DNA of 64,000 nucleotides from NCBI GenBank assembly GCA_964480365.1, contig CAYZPM010000004.1:62001-126000 (forward strand), in the 5' to 3' direction. This DNA is from CAIQPV01 sp964480365 (GTDB lineage Bacteria > Pseudomonadota > Gammaproteobacteria > Burkholderiales > Gallionellaceae). Both the position numbers and the translations under genes were made by a program. This document shows, piece after piece, positions 1-9,213 of this stretch. The notes beneath the pieces are model-generated. The model saw only the letters and a list, made by a program, of their open reading frames with translations, had not been told where the DNA came from and made no database searches. The stretch's first letter is position 1. Each line of letters begins with the position of its first letter.

Positions 1-1865
1 TCGCCCAGACGAGCGGAAATTTTTTCCTGGCGCTTGAGGCTGCCACCCAGCACCAGCATGGATATATCCGCCGCCAGCGCGAACGCCGAAGAATAGCGTG
101 TCAGTTGCTGGTAGTAATGCCGCGTCGGCCCATCCGTCGGCACTGGAATGCCGTATCCGCAGGTTAGTCCAAACACCAGCGCGCGCGCCGCGTTGCTCAT
201 GCTGAAGGTAATGTGACCGATCAGGGCCGCATCGAAATTTTGTACCGCGCGTTCCGTGTCAGTGTCGTGCGCTGCCTGAATTTCCTTGAGTACATAAGGA
301 TGAGCGCGGATCGCGCCCTGCCCGAAAATAATCATGCTGCGGGTCAGGATGTTCGCGCCTTCCACCGTGATGCCGATGGGCGTCTGCTGATATCCACGCG
401 CCAGATAATTGCTCGGCCCCATGCAGATGCCTTTGCCGCCATGCAGATCCATTGCGTCGTTGATGACTATGCGTCCGCGCTCGGTGCAATGGTACTTGAC
501 GATGGCAGAGATCACTGAAGGCTTTTCGCCCATATCCACTGCCTGCGCGGTCATCTTGCGCGCGGCATCCATCATGTAAGTATTGCCGCCAATACGCGCC
601 AGCGCTTCTTCAACGCCCTCGAATTTGCCGATAGGCAGCTTGAATTGTTTGCGCACACGACCATACGCGCCGCTGGTGCGCGCCGCCAGCTTGCAACCGC
701 CAGTCGCGCTGGCGGGCAGAGAAATCGAACGTCCCGCCGCCAGACATTCCATCAGCATGCGCCAGCCTTGACCAATACGTTCCTGCCCGCCAATGATATA
801 GCTCATCGGGATGAACACATCCTTGCCCGTAGTCGGCCCGTTCTGGAACGCCGAGTTGAGCGGAAAGTGGCGACGGCCCACGTTTACGCCGGGAGTATCG
901 GTGGGTATCAGCGCAAGCGTGATACCACGTTCAGTTTCGCGGCTCAACAAACGATCCGGATCATACAATTTGAACGCCAAACCGAGCAGCGTGGCAACCG
1001 GCGCGAGAGTAATGTAGCGCTTATCCCAAGTAACACGCAGGCCGAGCACATCTTGCTTACCTTCAAACTCACCCCGGCACACGATGCCGAAATCGGGAAT
1101 CGCGCCCGCGTCGGAACCGGCAAACGGCCCGGTCAGCGCGAAGCACGGTACTTCCCTGCCCTGCGCCAGCCCGCGCAAATATTTCTCTTTTTGCTCCGGC
1201 GTGCCGTAGTGCAGCAGCAATTCCGCAGGCCCCAGCGAATTCGGCACCATCACCGTCACCGCCCCGGAAGCGCTACGCGAGGCGACCTTGGTCACCACGG
1301 CGGAATGCATCTGCGCGGAGAACTCGCGCCCGCCATATTTCTTCGGGATAATCATGCCGAAAAAGCCCTTGTCCTTGATGTACTGCCAGGCTTGCGGCGA
1401 TATATCCTGCCGTACGTGGGTGATGTCCCAGTCGTCCAGCATGGCGCACAGGGTTTCAGTTTCGTTGTCGAGGAAGGATTGTTCCTCAGGGCTAAGGGTC
1501 GGCTTGGGATAAGCCAGCAATTTGTGCCAGTCCGGATTGCCGCTAAACAACTCGCCGTCCCACCACACCGTGCCGGCGTCCAACGCTTCCTGCTCGGTCT
1601 GTGAAACCTGAGGAAGTATCTTGCGGAAAATCTTGAGGACAAAACTGCTCACCACTAAACGGCGTAGCGGAGGCATGCCCAACACCGCCACAAACACGGC
1701 CAGCGCAACGATGAGAACCTGGAACAGATCGGCAGAAAGACTGCTCTGGATAGCAACGACCGGAACGATAACCAGCATCGCCAGCAGCCAACTCCAGATG
1801 GAAGCACGGAAAAAAGCCAGCAAAAAGATTACAGCCAACACCCCAACCAGCATTAAAATTGCCAT
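1..1865 (-). CDS. fadE: Long-chain acyl-CoA dehydrogenase, FadE type (3' end outside window)
   Basis: Partial gene on the minus strand; about 620 residues are visible and the frame stays open to base 1. FadE oxidises acyl-CoA to trans-2-enoyl-CoA with FAD in the first step of beta-oxidation. The first ~65 residues form two hydrophobic segments, as in membrane-associated FadE proteins. The acyl-CoA dehydrogenase core follows, with a YGGREFSAQ stretch and an FAD-binding ALTGPFAGSDAGA stretch. E. coli FadE is about 814 residues, so roughly 190 are missing. Two ATGs are possible, at 1865 and 1871; a GGGG run just upstream suits 1865 better. It is transcribed divergently from cimA. The family is secure, the chain-length preference is inferred. 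Confidence 0.88.
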   Translation of the reverse strand, partial: MAILMLVGVLAVIFLLAFFRASIWSWLLAMLVIVPVVAIQSSLSADLFQVLIVALAVFVAVLGMPPLRRLVVSSFVLKIFRKILPQVSQTEQEALDAGTVWWDGELFSGNPDWHKLLAYPKPTLSPEEQSFLDNETETLCAMLDDWDITHVRQDISPQAWQYIKDKGFFGMIIPKKYGGREFSAQMHSAVVTKVASRSASGAVTVMVPNSLGPAELLLHYGTPEQKEKYLRGLAQGREVPCFALTGPFAGSDAGAIPDFGIVCRGEFEGKQDVLGLRVTWDKRYITLAPVATLLGLAFKLYDPDRLLSRETERGITLALIPTDTPGVNVGRRHFPLNSAFQNGPTTGKDVFIPMSYIIGGQERIGQGWRMLMECLAAGRSISLPASATGGCKLAARTSGAYGRVRKQFKLPIGKFEGVEEALARIGGNTYMMDAARKMTAQAVDMGEKPSVISAIVKYHCTERGRIVINDAMDLHGGKGICMGPSNYLARGYQQTPIGITVEGANILTRSMIIFGQGAIRAHPYVLKEIQAAHDTDTERAVQNFDAALIGHITFSMSNAARALVFGLTCGYGIPVPTDGPTRHYYQQLTRYSSAFALAADISMLVLGGSLKRQEKISARLG

Positions 1866-2039
1866 CAGCATCCCCGGAATTTTTATATGTATGTGTCTAA
1901 CTTTAACGCCGACACACAATGCTGACAATGATTTTTATTCAAAAAATTGCAATCTGAAACCACGGATGACGCGGAATACACTGAAAGAACATGGTTTACT
2001 TTCTATTGATGTTGGATAATACCGACAAAATTACATTCG

Positions 2040-3623
2040 ATGCCCGTTCCCTCCATGCCACAAGTATTTCTCTACGACACGACCCTGCGTGACGGCACGC
2101 AACGCGAAGACATTTCACTGTCTATTGAGGATAAGCTCACCATCGCCAAGCGCCTCGCCGATTTCGGCATTCACTACATCGAAGGCGGCTGGCCGGGCTC
2201 CAATCCCAAGGATGCAGAGTTTTTCGCGCGCGCGGCCAAGCTGAATCTCGGCGCAACTAAACTGGCCGCTTTCGGCAGCACCCGCCACAAGCATACGCAG
2301 TGCGAACAGGATGCCAATCTGCAAGCCTTGCTTGATGCTGCAACGCCAGCCGTTACGCTGGTAGGCAAGAGCTGGGACTACCATGTCAATCAGGTGCTGA
2401 CCACTACCCCGGAAGAAAATCTGGCGATGATCCGCGAGAGCGTGGCTTATATGAAGACCAAGGGACGTGAGGTGATCTTCGATGCCGAACATTTCTTCGA
2501 TGGCTTCCTCGCCAATCAGGAATTTGCCATGGCGACGCTGGAAGCCGCAGCCAACGCCGGTGCCGATTGGCTGGTGCTGTGCGAGACCAACGGCGGCAAC
2601 TTGCCTTGGCAAGTAGAAGAAATTGTGCGCGCAGTTGGTCAGCGTATAAGCACACCGCTCGGCGTACACTGCCATAACGACAGCGGCTGTGCAGTTGCCA
2701 ATTCGCTGGCTGCGGTGCGCGGCGGCTGCCAGCAAGTGCAAGGAACCATCAACGGTTACGGCGAGCGGGTCGGCAACGCCAATCTGGTCACCATTCTCGC
2801 CAATCTGCAACTCAAGATGCAGCGCCAGGTCGTCGATCCCGAACGTCTGCGCGAGCTGACCCAACTTTCCCGCTACATCGCCGAAGTGGTCAATCTCAAG
2901 CTCGACGAGCACACCCCTTACAGCGGCTACAGCGCCTTCGCCCACAAGGGCGGCATCCATGTGGCGGCCATGCTCAAGGCGCGCGACAGCTACCAGCATA
3001 TCGACCCGGCGCTGGTGGGAAACGAGATGCGCTCGGTTATCTCCGAACTTTCCGGTCGCGGCAACATCATCTTTCAAGCACAATCCATGGGCATCGACCT
3101 CAACCGCGAAGAAGCGCAACGCGTGTTGAACCACATCAAACATCTGGAGCACGAAGGCTTCACCTTCGAGGCCGCCGAGGCCAGCGTGGAACTGATGCTG
3201 CACCGTCTGCGACCGGACTATGTACACCCCTTCGAACTGATCGATTTCTTTGTCATCACCGAGCGCCGCCAAAGCCGGGGGCTGCTTTCGGAAGCGACGG
3301 TCAAAATAAAAGTGGGAGGTGAAGTGAAATTTACCGCCGCCGAAGGCAATGGCCCGGTTAACGCGCTGGCAAGTGCGCTGAGCGATGCCTTGATCGGAGC
3401 TTACCCCATCCTGAAAACTGTGCGTCTGACCGACTACAAGGTACGCATACTAGACAGCACCACCGGCACCGCATCCGCAACCCGCGTACTGATTGACTTC
3501 CAAAGCGGCACCGAAGCGTGGACCACCGTCGGTGCCAGCCCAAACATCATCGAAGCCAGTTGGCGCGCTCTGTCGGACAGCATGGAATATGCGTTGATCA
3601 GGTTGGGAGATAAACAGATTTAA
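2040..3623 (+). CDS. cimA: (R)-citramalate synthase
   Basis: A 527-residue protein that condenses pyruvate and acetyl-CoA to citramalate, the threonine-independent route to 2-oxobutyrate and isoleucine. The N-terminal HMGL-like TIM barrel carries DTTLRDG near residue 13 and metal-binding HCH in GVHCHNDSG. The last ~130 residues form the LeuA-type allosteric domain, which usually mediates isoleucine feedback. Length and the IEGGWPGSNPKD stretch fit CimA better than 2-isopropylmalate or homocitrate synthase. A second in-frame ATG at 2055 also leads directly into the core. No strong ribosome-binding site is visible for either, so the start is uncertain by five codons. Confidence 0.92.
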   Translation: MPVPSMPQVFLYDTTLRDGTQREDISLSIEDKLTIAKRLADFGIHYIEGGWPGSNPKDAEFFARAAKLNLGATKLAAFGSTRHKHTQCEQDANLQALLDAATPAVTLVGKSWDYHVNQVLTTTPEENLAMIRESVAYMKTKGREVIFDAEHFFDGFLANQEFAMATLEAAANAGADWLVLCETNGGNLPWQVEEIVRAVGQRISTPLGVHCHNDSGCAVANSLAAVRGGCQQVQGTINGYGERVGNANLVTILANLQLKMQRQVVDPERLRELTQLSRYIAEVVNLKLDEHTPYSGYSAFAHKGGIHVAAMLKARDSYQHIDPALVGNEMRSVISELSGRGNIIFQAQSMGIDLNREEAQRVLNHIKHLEHEGFTFEAAEASVELMLHRLRPDYVHPFELIDFFVITERRQSRGLLSEATVKIKVGGEVKFTAAEGNGPVNALASALSDALIGAYPILKTVRLTDYKVRILDSTTGTASATRVLIDFQSGTEAWTTVGASPNIIEASWRALSDSMEYALIRLGDKQI

Positions 3624-3672
3624 TCGCTGCTTGTTCTATGAGGGCTTTGTGCGCTGCCCGCCGGATATGGTT

Positions 3673-3694
3673 GTCGGGCAAAGCCCGACCTACA
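3673..3694. terminator. GC-rich hairpin between convergent genes
   Basis: GTCGGGC-AAA-GCCCGAC is a perfect 7-bp stem between cimA (+) and the HDOD gene (-). It could terminate either strand. No U-run follows, and the same sequence with CCTAC arms recurs at 25851-25875, so it is also a dispersed palindromic repeat. Confidence 0.45.
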
Positions 3695-3724
3695 GGTTAT
3701 TCTACTTTTAAAATGGAGTCAGTC

Positions 3725-4594
3725 TTACGGGATGTGAAACTGAATTGACTGTTCAGCTTCCTCTTCTACCTGCTCTTTCACTTCCTCTTCCTTGGATGGG
3801 TCTATACCCAGCGCCTCCCACTCTTCGGCGCTGATGCTTGGAGCCACATACTCGTTAAACCCAAAGAATGGCAGCAGTTTTTCCACAATGTTAATCATGC
3901 GCACCAACGGCTTCCCTACTTCTGCTTCAGCTACGTCCGGGGTATGGTGATAGCGCAACACGGCGATGAATTCCTTCGAAAAATTCCAGTGGCGTGCCAG
4001 TTCCGCCCCCAATTCGTCATGACTCATTTCCAAAATATCACGCTCAACCTCCAATGCCGGGCGGTCACGTTCGGCGGCTATGCGGGTGTGCAGCATGTCG
4101 CTTTGTTTTGGGTCAAGGTAAGCCAGCACCAGATAGCCGATGTCGTGCAGCATGCCGGCAAGAAAAATCTGGTCATCCGGTGGACGCATTTTTTCCGGCA
4201 TGAACCGTGCAAGCCCCAGCAAGGCGAATGCGATGCCGACACTGTGTTGCCATAAGACCTGCATGTTTAATTTTCCAGTGGATCCCTTGCACATCAGAGA
4301 CATAATGGCGATGGAAGCAGAGATCGATTGGACGCGTTTGAGACCCAACAGCATCGTCGCATCCCTCACCGTATTTATATGGCGCGATGCGCCAATCAAC
4401 GCCGAATTGGCCAAACCGAGGATTTTTGCCGAGATTGCCGGATCCTCATCGATCAGCACCAGTAACATTTGTACGCCTTCTTCTGTATCCAGCTTTAACG
4501 CCAGCAGCTTTTGCGCAATGACCGGCATGGTAGGCAACGCATTGAGGTTGTTGATAGCCTGCCTGATGTCTACGTGTGTGCTGAGATTGTTCAT
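3725..4594 (-). CDS. HDOD-domain protein
   Basis: A 289-residue HDOD protein. HDOD is an HD-related fold that usually lacks phosphodiesterase activity and acts in signalling or regulation. The domain covers about residues 10-210 (LPTMPVIAQKLL, ILGLANSALIG, MLHDIGYLVL). The C-terminus is acidic and glutamate-rich (KEEEVKEQVEEEAEQ), probably helical. The start is taken at ATG 4594; an in-frame TTG lies two codons upstream and no clear ribosome-binding site favours either. It stands alone between cimA and an RMD1-family gene, both separated by spacers. The specific role is unknown. Confidence 0.85.
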   Translation of the reverse strand: MNNLSTHVDIRQAINNLNALPTMPVIAQKLLALKLDTEEGVQMLLVLIDEDPAISAKILGLANSALIGASRHINTVRDATMLLGLKRVQSISASIAIMSLMCKGSTGKLNMQVLWQHSVGIAFALLGLARFMPEKMRPPDDQIFLAGMLHDIGYLVLAYLDPKQSDMLHTRIAAERDRPALEVERDILEMSHDELGAELARHWNFSKEFIAVLRYHHTPDVAEAEVGKPLVRMINIVEKLLPFFGFNEYVAPSISAEEWEALGIDPSKEEEVKEQVEEEAEQSIQFHIP

Positions 4595-4709
4595 GTTCAA
4601 GGATTAGGTAAGCCGCGTAGCAATTGACAGTCAAAAGATAGAGTTATCCGTTTATGAATAAGTTCAATCGACCACTATATTGGGTCAAATATCAGTGCAG
4701 ACAATCTTA

Positions 4710-5513
4710 TCACCGAAAAAATTTATCGCCCACTTCAAACAAGCTGATGATGATTTCAAAGATAATCAGCCCGATCACATACCATTCCAGCTTATGCAGT
4801 TGCTTGTTGTCCCACACATCGGCCAGCGTCTGCGCCGTATCTGAAATCAGCCCCAGCTTGCGATCCAGCGCTGATTGCCGCTCCTTCAGTTCGAATTCGT
4901 CTTCCAGACTGGCATACAGCCCTTCGAGTTGGGGAAAATTCCATAATGTCTCCGGCTTGTCACCGATCTCGGCGCGCCCCACCATGCGGTGTTCGATCAA
5001 TAGCATGGAGCCGATCTTGGACAGCAGCTTTCTGGAACCCGCGCTCACCTTACCACGCGTGGCTAATTCCTGCGCCAGCGGCTCGATCTTGTCGAACTCA
5101 CCCGCCACTTTTTTTTCATACAGCGTGAGCACTAAATTCTTGCTCAAGGCATCAGCGATGATCTGCAATTTCTCCAGTGTAACCTCGTCCAGCGAAACCG
5201 CCCCGCTCTGTACACCGATGCTGTTCCTGCCGCAGTGTATTTCCAGTTCCTCGGTTTCCGGAATTTGATAGGGATTTGTCAGCAGTGGCTTGAGCGTCTC
5301 GATGAATCTGACTTCATCCAGGCTCTTGATCCCGAACAGTACCACCACGCCGTAACGAAACAATACGGCAATGCCGCCATCAGCATCCACCTCCAGCGTC
5401 AATGGCGTTGTCGCCAGGCAATCGGCGATCTTGAACAATTTCAAATCCAGCCGGTCACCCAACAGCAAACCTCGTGCTTTCAAGTCCTGACGGTTTTTTA
5501 ATTGGAGTTCCAT
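4710..5513 (-). CDS. RMD1/YagE-family (DUF155) protein
   Basis: A 267-residue member of the RMD1/DUF155 family, known from yeast sporulation proteins and mitochondrial RMND1, with uncharacterised bacterial members. A conserved N-terminal RYGVVVLFG core is followed by a helical region. A single hydrophobic helix near the C-terminus (WYVIGLIIFEIIISLFE) predicts a tail anchor, with most of the protein in the cytoplasm. It starts at ATG 5513. The biochemical function in bacteria is not established and nothing in the neighbourhood clarifies it. Confidence 0.82.
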   Translation of the reverse strand: MELQLKNRQDLKARGLLLGDRLDLKLFKIADCLATTPLTLEVDADGGIAVLFRYGVVVLFGIKSLDEVRFIETLKPLLTNPYQIPETEELEIHCGRNSIGVQSGAVSLDEVTLEKLQIIADALSKNLVLTLYEKKVAGEFDKIEPLAQELATRGKVSAGSRKLLSKIGSMLLIEHRMVGRAEIGDKPETLWNFPQLEGLYASLEDEFELKERQSALDRKLGLISDTAQTLADVWDNKQLHKLEWYVIGLIIFEIIISLFEVGDKFFR

Positions 5514-5589
5514 GGGGTCGCCCGCATCTAATTAGTGGACAGCATATTGAGACTGGCGCGCATCGTCAAATTATCCATTAACACAAAGC

Positions 5590-5718
5590 CCCGTCATTCC
5601 CGCGCAGGCGGGAATCCAGCAAAAACAAACAACCCGCGAAGCGGACAAAACCGCATATTGTCTCGCTTCGCGAGAGTTTTGTAATCAACTGGATTCCCGC
5701 CTGCGCGGGAATGACGGG
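5590..5718. repeat. 129-bp MITE-like element with perfect 30-bp inverted arms
   Basis: Arms at 5590-5619 and 5689-5718 are exact reverse complements built on GTCATTCCCGCG and GGCGGGAATCC. This motif is widespread in proteobacterial intergenic repeats. The core holds a second smaller palindrome around CTCGCTTCGCGAG. No coding potential. It lies upstream of rsuA, between divergent genes. Confidence 0.8.
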
Positions 5719-5798
5719 TTGATCGATTATTTTGGATAATTGGACGTAAAAAATTGCAACGGCTTAACCACTTTGCCCAATTCTGCTACAGTCCTGCC

Positions 5799-6515
5799 AT
5801 GAGCAAACAAACTCTGGACCGCATACTGCAATCGCAAGGCTTCGGCACCCGCAAATGGTGCGCCGAATTAATCGCCGACGGAGAAGTAAGCATCAATGGC
5901 GAAGTTATCACCGACCACCGCATCGCTTTCGAAACCAGCGGCTTGCAGTTCGCCCTCTTCGGCGAAACGTGGACTTTCCGCGAGCATCTGTACATAGCGC
6001 TGAACAAGCCCGCCGATTACGAATGCTCGCGCAAGCCCAGCCATCACCCTGGCGTACTCAGCCTGTTGCCGGAACAATTCGCCCGGCGCGACGTGCAACC
6101 GGTGGGGCGCCTCGACCACGACACCACCGGCCTGTTGCTGATGTCGGACGACGGCACATTTATCCATGCGCAATCCTCGCCCAAGCGCCACATTCCAAAG
6201 GTCTATGTCGCCACCACCCAAGACCCGGTAACGCCGGAGCTGGTCGCAAAGTTGCTGGGCGGCGTAAAGCTGCACGATGAGCCCGCGCCGTTGGCGGCGG
6301 TGACTTGCAAGATGCTGGATACGCATAAACTGGAGATCGTGCTGGAACAAGGCAAATATCATCAGGTGAAACGCATGCTGGCCGCAGCAGGCAACCATTG
6401 CACGGCATTGCGCCGCACCGAGATCGGCAGATTAAAACTCGATGCGCTGGGATTAGCGGAAGGCGAATGGTGCTATCTGGATGTTGAAAAACAGGCGCTG
6501 CTCGCACCTGCCTGA
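5799..6515 (+). CDS. rsuA: 16S rRNA pseudouridine(516) synthase
   Basis: A 238-residue pseudouridine synthase of the RsuA family, which converts U516 of 16S rRNA to pseudouridine. An S4 RNA-binding domain covers residues 1-60. The catalytic domain follows with GRLDHDTTG, where Asp106 is the expected nucleophile. ATG 5799 gives the usual MSKQTLDRIL start; an in-frame TTG at 5754 would add 15 atypical residues. RsuA is preferred over RluB/E/F because of its length and S4 domain, but substrate choice within this family is hard to call from sequence. Confidence 0.85.
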   Translation: MSKQTLDRILQSQGFGTRKWCAELIADGEVSINGEVITDHRIAFETSGLQFALFGETWTFREHLYIALNKPADYECSRKPSHHPGVLSLLPEQFARRDVQPVGRLDHDTTGLLLMSDDGTFIHAQSSPKRHIPKVYVATTQDPVTPELVAKLLGGVKLHDEPAPLAAVTCKMLDTHKLEIVLEQGKYHQVKRMLAAAGNHCTALRRTEIGRLKLDALGLAEGEWCYLDVEKQALLAPA

Positions 6516-6548
6516 AAATATTCGAGCTGATTCTTGACCTGCAAAACT

Positions 6549-6584
6549 GTAGGGTGGAAGCCCCGCAGGGGCGTTCCGCCCTAC
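6549..6584. terminator. Palindromic hairpin between convergent rsuA and mnmC
   Basis: GTAGGGTGGAAGCCCC and GGGGCGTTCCGCCCTAC form a long stem with two mismatches and a GCA loop. It lies 33 bp after rsuA and 33 bp after the mnmC stop, so it is well placed as a bidirectional terminator. The GTAGGG...CCCTAC form is also typical of dispersed repeats. Confidence 0.55.
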
Positions 6585-6617
6585 GCGATCTTTCGTGGCT
6601 AATCCCCGTTCCGGTAT

Positions 6618-8606
6618 TTATGTGACTCGCGTGCGGGGAATCGGTGCCAGTGCGGAGAGGATGGGCGCTGGCAGCGGCTGCAACTGGCCGCATACCATCG
6701 CCGCAACCGCCTCCCCGGCCAGCCCAGCAGTGAGCAAGCCGCGCGTGCCGTGCGCGAGGCTGCAATACAGTCCGGCTTGTACCTCACCCACCAGCGGCAT
6801 CGCGCCGGGTGCCGAACAGCGCACCGAAGCCCTGCCGCCCAACTGTTCAATGTCAACCTCGCCCAGCGCCTCACGCAAGGCCGGTACATGCGCAGTCAGC
6901 TTCGCCAGATTGTCCGCATGGTCGGACGCACGCACCTCAAGCGACTCATCATTGAAGGCGTGCGTCGCACCGGTTACATGCATGCCGTCCACCGCCGGGG
7001 CGCAATAGCCCTCGCCGCACACCACCGCACGCAATAACCGGCTGGCATCGGTCGCGGGCAACAGACTAACCTGCCCGCGCACCGGAGTAAGCGGGAAGTG
7101 CGCGAATTGCTCCAGCGCCAGCGCCGAATGCGCACAGCACACCACCACTGCCTCTGCCTCGATGTCCCATGCCCCGCCCCGCCCGTCGCGTCCCGCCGCG
7201 CGCCAGCCCGCATCGGCCTTAGTCAAGCTTTCCACCGTGTGGGCAAGACGCTTTTCAATACGCGCATCATCTGCCAGTCGCGCGCACAACTCGGGCGGCA
7301 CGACCCAGCCGCCGCCGGGGAACCACAACCCGCCGTGCACCATTTCCATTCCCATCAACGCACCCGCCTCTGCGGCATCAACAAAGCGCAGCAGATGCGC
7401 GGGCCACTCGCGTTCGGCGAGTCGCGCAATGCGCTTGTTTTCGTTCGGCGAAAAATCCAGTTGCAGCAAGCCGCACTCGGCACGCAACTTGCCATCCACC
7501 GGTAATACCTCGTCAAACAGCGCCAGCGCGTTGCCGTAAGAGGCCAACACGAAACGGTGCAGCGCGTTGTCGCCTGCTCCGAAGCGTGCGTGCAGGATGC
7601 CGCGCGGATTTCCCGATGCTGCGCTCGCCAGTTGCGGCGCGCGTTCCAATAGCGTCACGGCAATACCGCGTGCGGCCAGCGCGTATGCCGTTGCGCACCC
7701 GGTCACTCCGCCGCCGATGACGATGGCGGTTTGCGGTGTCTTATTGGGTACATTGGATTGCGTAACTCCATCCACTTTCCCAACCCTTCCCCCGGTGGGA
7801 GAAGGGCTACGCTTCCCTCTCCCACCGGGGTAACCAATGACTTGCTGCGTTTTTTGCAGCTTAGTCAGATAGCTAGTAGTTCCATCAGAGGGACTGAGGG
7901 AGGGGGAGCACTCTTCATCCAACAATACTCCGCGCAGCATTTCGCGCTTGCGCCCATATCCTGGCACCCTCTCCACCGCGAATCCGGCCTGAAGCAAACC
8001 GCGCCGCACCCAGCCCGCGCTGGTGTAGGTTGCCAGCGTCGCCGCAGGCCGTGATGCGCGCGCGATGCCATACAACACATTCTCGCTCCACATCTCGGGA
8101 TTTTTCGCCGGAGAAAATCCGTCCAGGAACCATGCATCCACCACTGCATTATGCAGTTGCGGCAACACCTCGGCGACATCGCCAATCGCCAGCGTCAGCC
8201 GCACGCGCCCATCGGCGAACGACCAGCGGTTCCAGCCCGGCACACGCCGCCGCCAGCGCTGAAGCAGCGCCTCCGCCTGAGGCTGCAATTCAGGCCACAG
8301 CGCCAGCGCGGCGCATAGCTCGTCATCGTCCAGCGGAAATTTTTCGATGCTGAAAAAATCAAGGCTCGCGCCCTGCTGCGCGGCCTGCTCGAACAACTGC
8401 CACGCGCAGAGGAAATTCAGCCCGGTGCCGAAACCCGTCTCGCCGATAGCGAAGCTCTCACCCCGTGATAATCCGGCAAAACGCTCCGCCAGCCGGTTGC
8501 CATGCAGAAACACATGGCGTGTTTCTTCGAGTCCTGAATCGGCGGAAAAATACACATCGCCAAAGCGCGATGAAAACGGCAGACCATCTTGCCAATCGAG
8601 CGTCAT
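6618..8606 (-). CDS. mnmC: Bifunctional tRNA 5-methylaminomethyl-2-thiouridine synthase
   Basis: A 662-residue two-domain enzyme finishing the mnm5s2U34 modification of tRNA wobble uridine. The N-terminal SAM methyltransferase (MnmD, to about residue 230) includes GETGFGTGLNFL and DAWFLDGFSPAKNPEMW. The C-terminal FAD-dependent oxidase begins near residue 290 with the dinucleotide motif AIVIGGGVTGCATAYAL. Odd: the linker (about residues 235-285) is longer than usual. Its DNA consists of two repeats, a GC-rich hairpin at 7784-7830 and a copy of the roughly 65-bp hairpin family at 7831-7892, read in frame without stops. The gene should remain functional because both domains look intact. Confidence 0.93.
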   Translation of the reverse strand: MTLDWQDGLPFSSRFGDVYFSADSGLEETRHVFLHGNRLAERFAGLSRGESFAIGETGFGTGLNFLCAWQLFEQAAQQGASLDFFSIEKFPLDDDELCAALALWPELQPQAEALLQRWRRRVPGWNRWSFADGRVRLTLAIGDVAEVLPQLHNAVVDAWFLDGFSPAKNPEMWSENVLYGIARASRPAATLATYTSAGWVRRGLLQAGFAVERVPGYGRKREMLRGVLLDEECSPSLSPSDGTTSYLTKLQKTQQVIGYPGGRGKRSPSPTGGRVGKVDGVTQSNVPNKTPQTAIVIGGGVTGCATAYALAARGIAVTLLERAPQLASAASGNPRGILHARFGAGDNALHRFVLASYGNALALFDEVLPVDGKLRAECGLLQLDFSPNENKRIARLAEREWPAHLLRFVDAAEAGALMGMEMVHGGLWFPGGGWVVPPELCARLADDARIEKRLAHTVESLTKADAGWRAAGRDGRGGAWDIEAEAVVVCCAHSALALEQFAHFPLTPVRGQVSLLPATDASRLLRAVVCGEGYCAPAVDGMHVTGATHAFNDESLEVRASDHADNLAKLTAHVPALREALGEVDIEQLGGRASVRCSAPGAMPLVGEVQAGLYCSLAHGTRGLLTAGLAGEAVAAMVCGQLQPLPAPILSALAPIPRTRVT
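7784..7830. repeat. GC-rich inverted repeat inside the mnmC linker
   Basis: Arms 7790-7806 and 7815-7830 (CCCCGGTGGGAGAAGGG against CCCTCTCCCACCGGGG) pair with one unpaired base. It resembles the GGGAGAGGG-type palindromes common in intergenic DNA, but here lies within coding sequence. Confidence 0.6.
7831..7892 (-). repeat. Hairpin repeat family, copy A (within mnmC)
   Basis: It starts TAACCAATGACTTGCTGC, then GTTTTTT loop, then GCAGCTTAGTC, and continues to CATCAGAGGG. It is closely similar to copy C at 28214-28275. The stem pairs GACT with AGTC and GCTGC with GCAGC. It is translated on the minus strand as part of mnmC. The strand is arbitrary for a non-coding element; the family consensus reads on +. 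Confidence 0.7.
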
Positions 8607-8703
8607 GGGTTATGCGGGTTATCGAAAAAGAGGGGAAAGTCTGGCGGGCCAGACAGACAGGGGACGCGCGGTCGGCGTTGTTATACCGACTCGCGTTGTT
8701 CAA

Positions 8704-9060
8704 TCACAGCAGATCGTCTGCTCTGCGCAGGCGTTTCGCCATCACTCGCATGACATACAGCGCAAAATTGGGGGTCTGCTGAATGAGAAAATTGAATCTT
8801 TCGCTCTCAATGGGCAATAACGTGCAATCGCTTTTCGCAATGACCGTCGCCGAACGAGCGCCGTCGTCAATCATCGCCATCTCACCAAAAATCGCGCCTG
8901 CCTCCGCAGTCTCCACCACTCTATTGCGAACGCTGATCTCGGCAGTGCCGGACATAAGGACATACATCAATTCACCTTGATCGCCTTCCTTAAACAAAGT
9001 TTGACCGGCGGGAAGAGCTTGCACATTGGTTTCATGACGAAACAACTCTGCCATATTCAT
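8704..9060 (-). CDS. Cyclic nucleotide-binding domain protein
   Basis: A 118-residue protein consisting of one cNMP-binding (CRP N-terminal) domain. It has the jelly-roll signature GAIFGEMAMIDDGARSATV near residues 65-83. No DNA-binding domain follows, so it is not a complete CRP/FNR regulator. It may act as a small sensor or partner subunit. The start at ATG 9060 is chosen for the GGGGG run eight bases upstream; longer starts exist to 9123. A class III cyclase is encoded at 47720-48826, so cyclic nucleotide signalling is plausible, but any link is inference. Confidence 0.82.
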   Translation of the reverse strand: MNMAELFRHETNVQALPAGQTLFKEGDQGELMYVLMSGTAEISVRNRVVETAEAGAIFGEMAMIDDGARSATVIAKSDCTLLPIESERFNFLIQQTPNFALYVMRVMAKRLRRADDLL

Positions 9061-9213
9061 AATTACTGCCCCCATAATTATTATTGATAGTGTAATTCTA
9101 GCCGGGAATTCAAAACAAAGCACATCTGCGATTTATGGCCATCTACAGCCGGCGTCTATAGCCACCGTTATTCGTTGCCGTGATGCGAGGTATCATACAC
9201 TCGTTATTCCAGC

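Noticed and set aside
645..2019. Plus-strand ORFs at 645-1604 and 1621-2019
   Set aside because: They lie antisense to the fadE-like frame, which stays open across the whole region and has clear domain matches.
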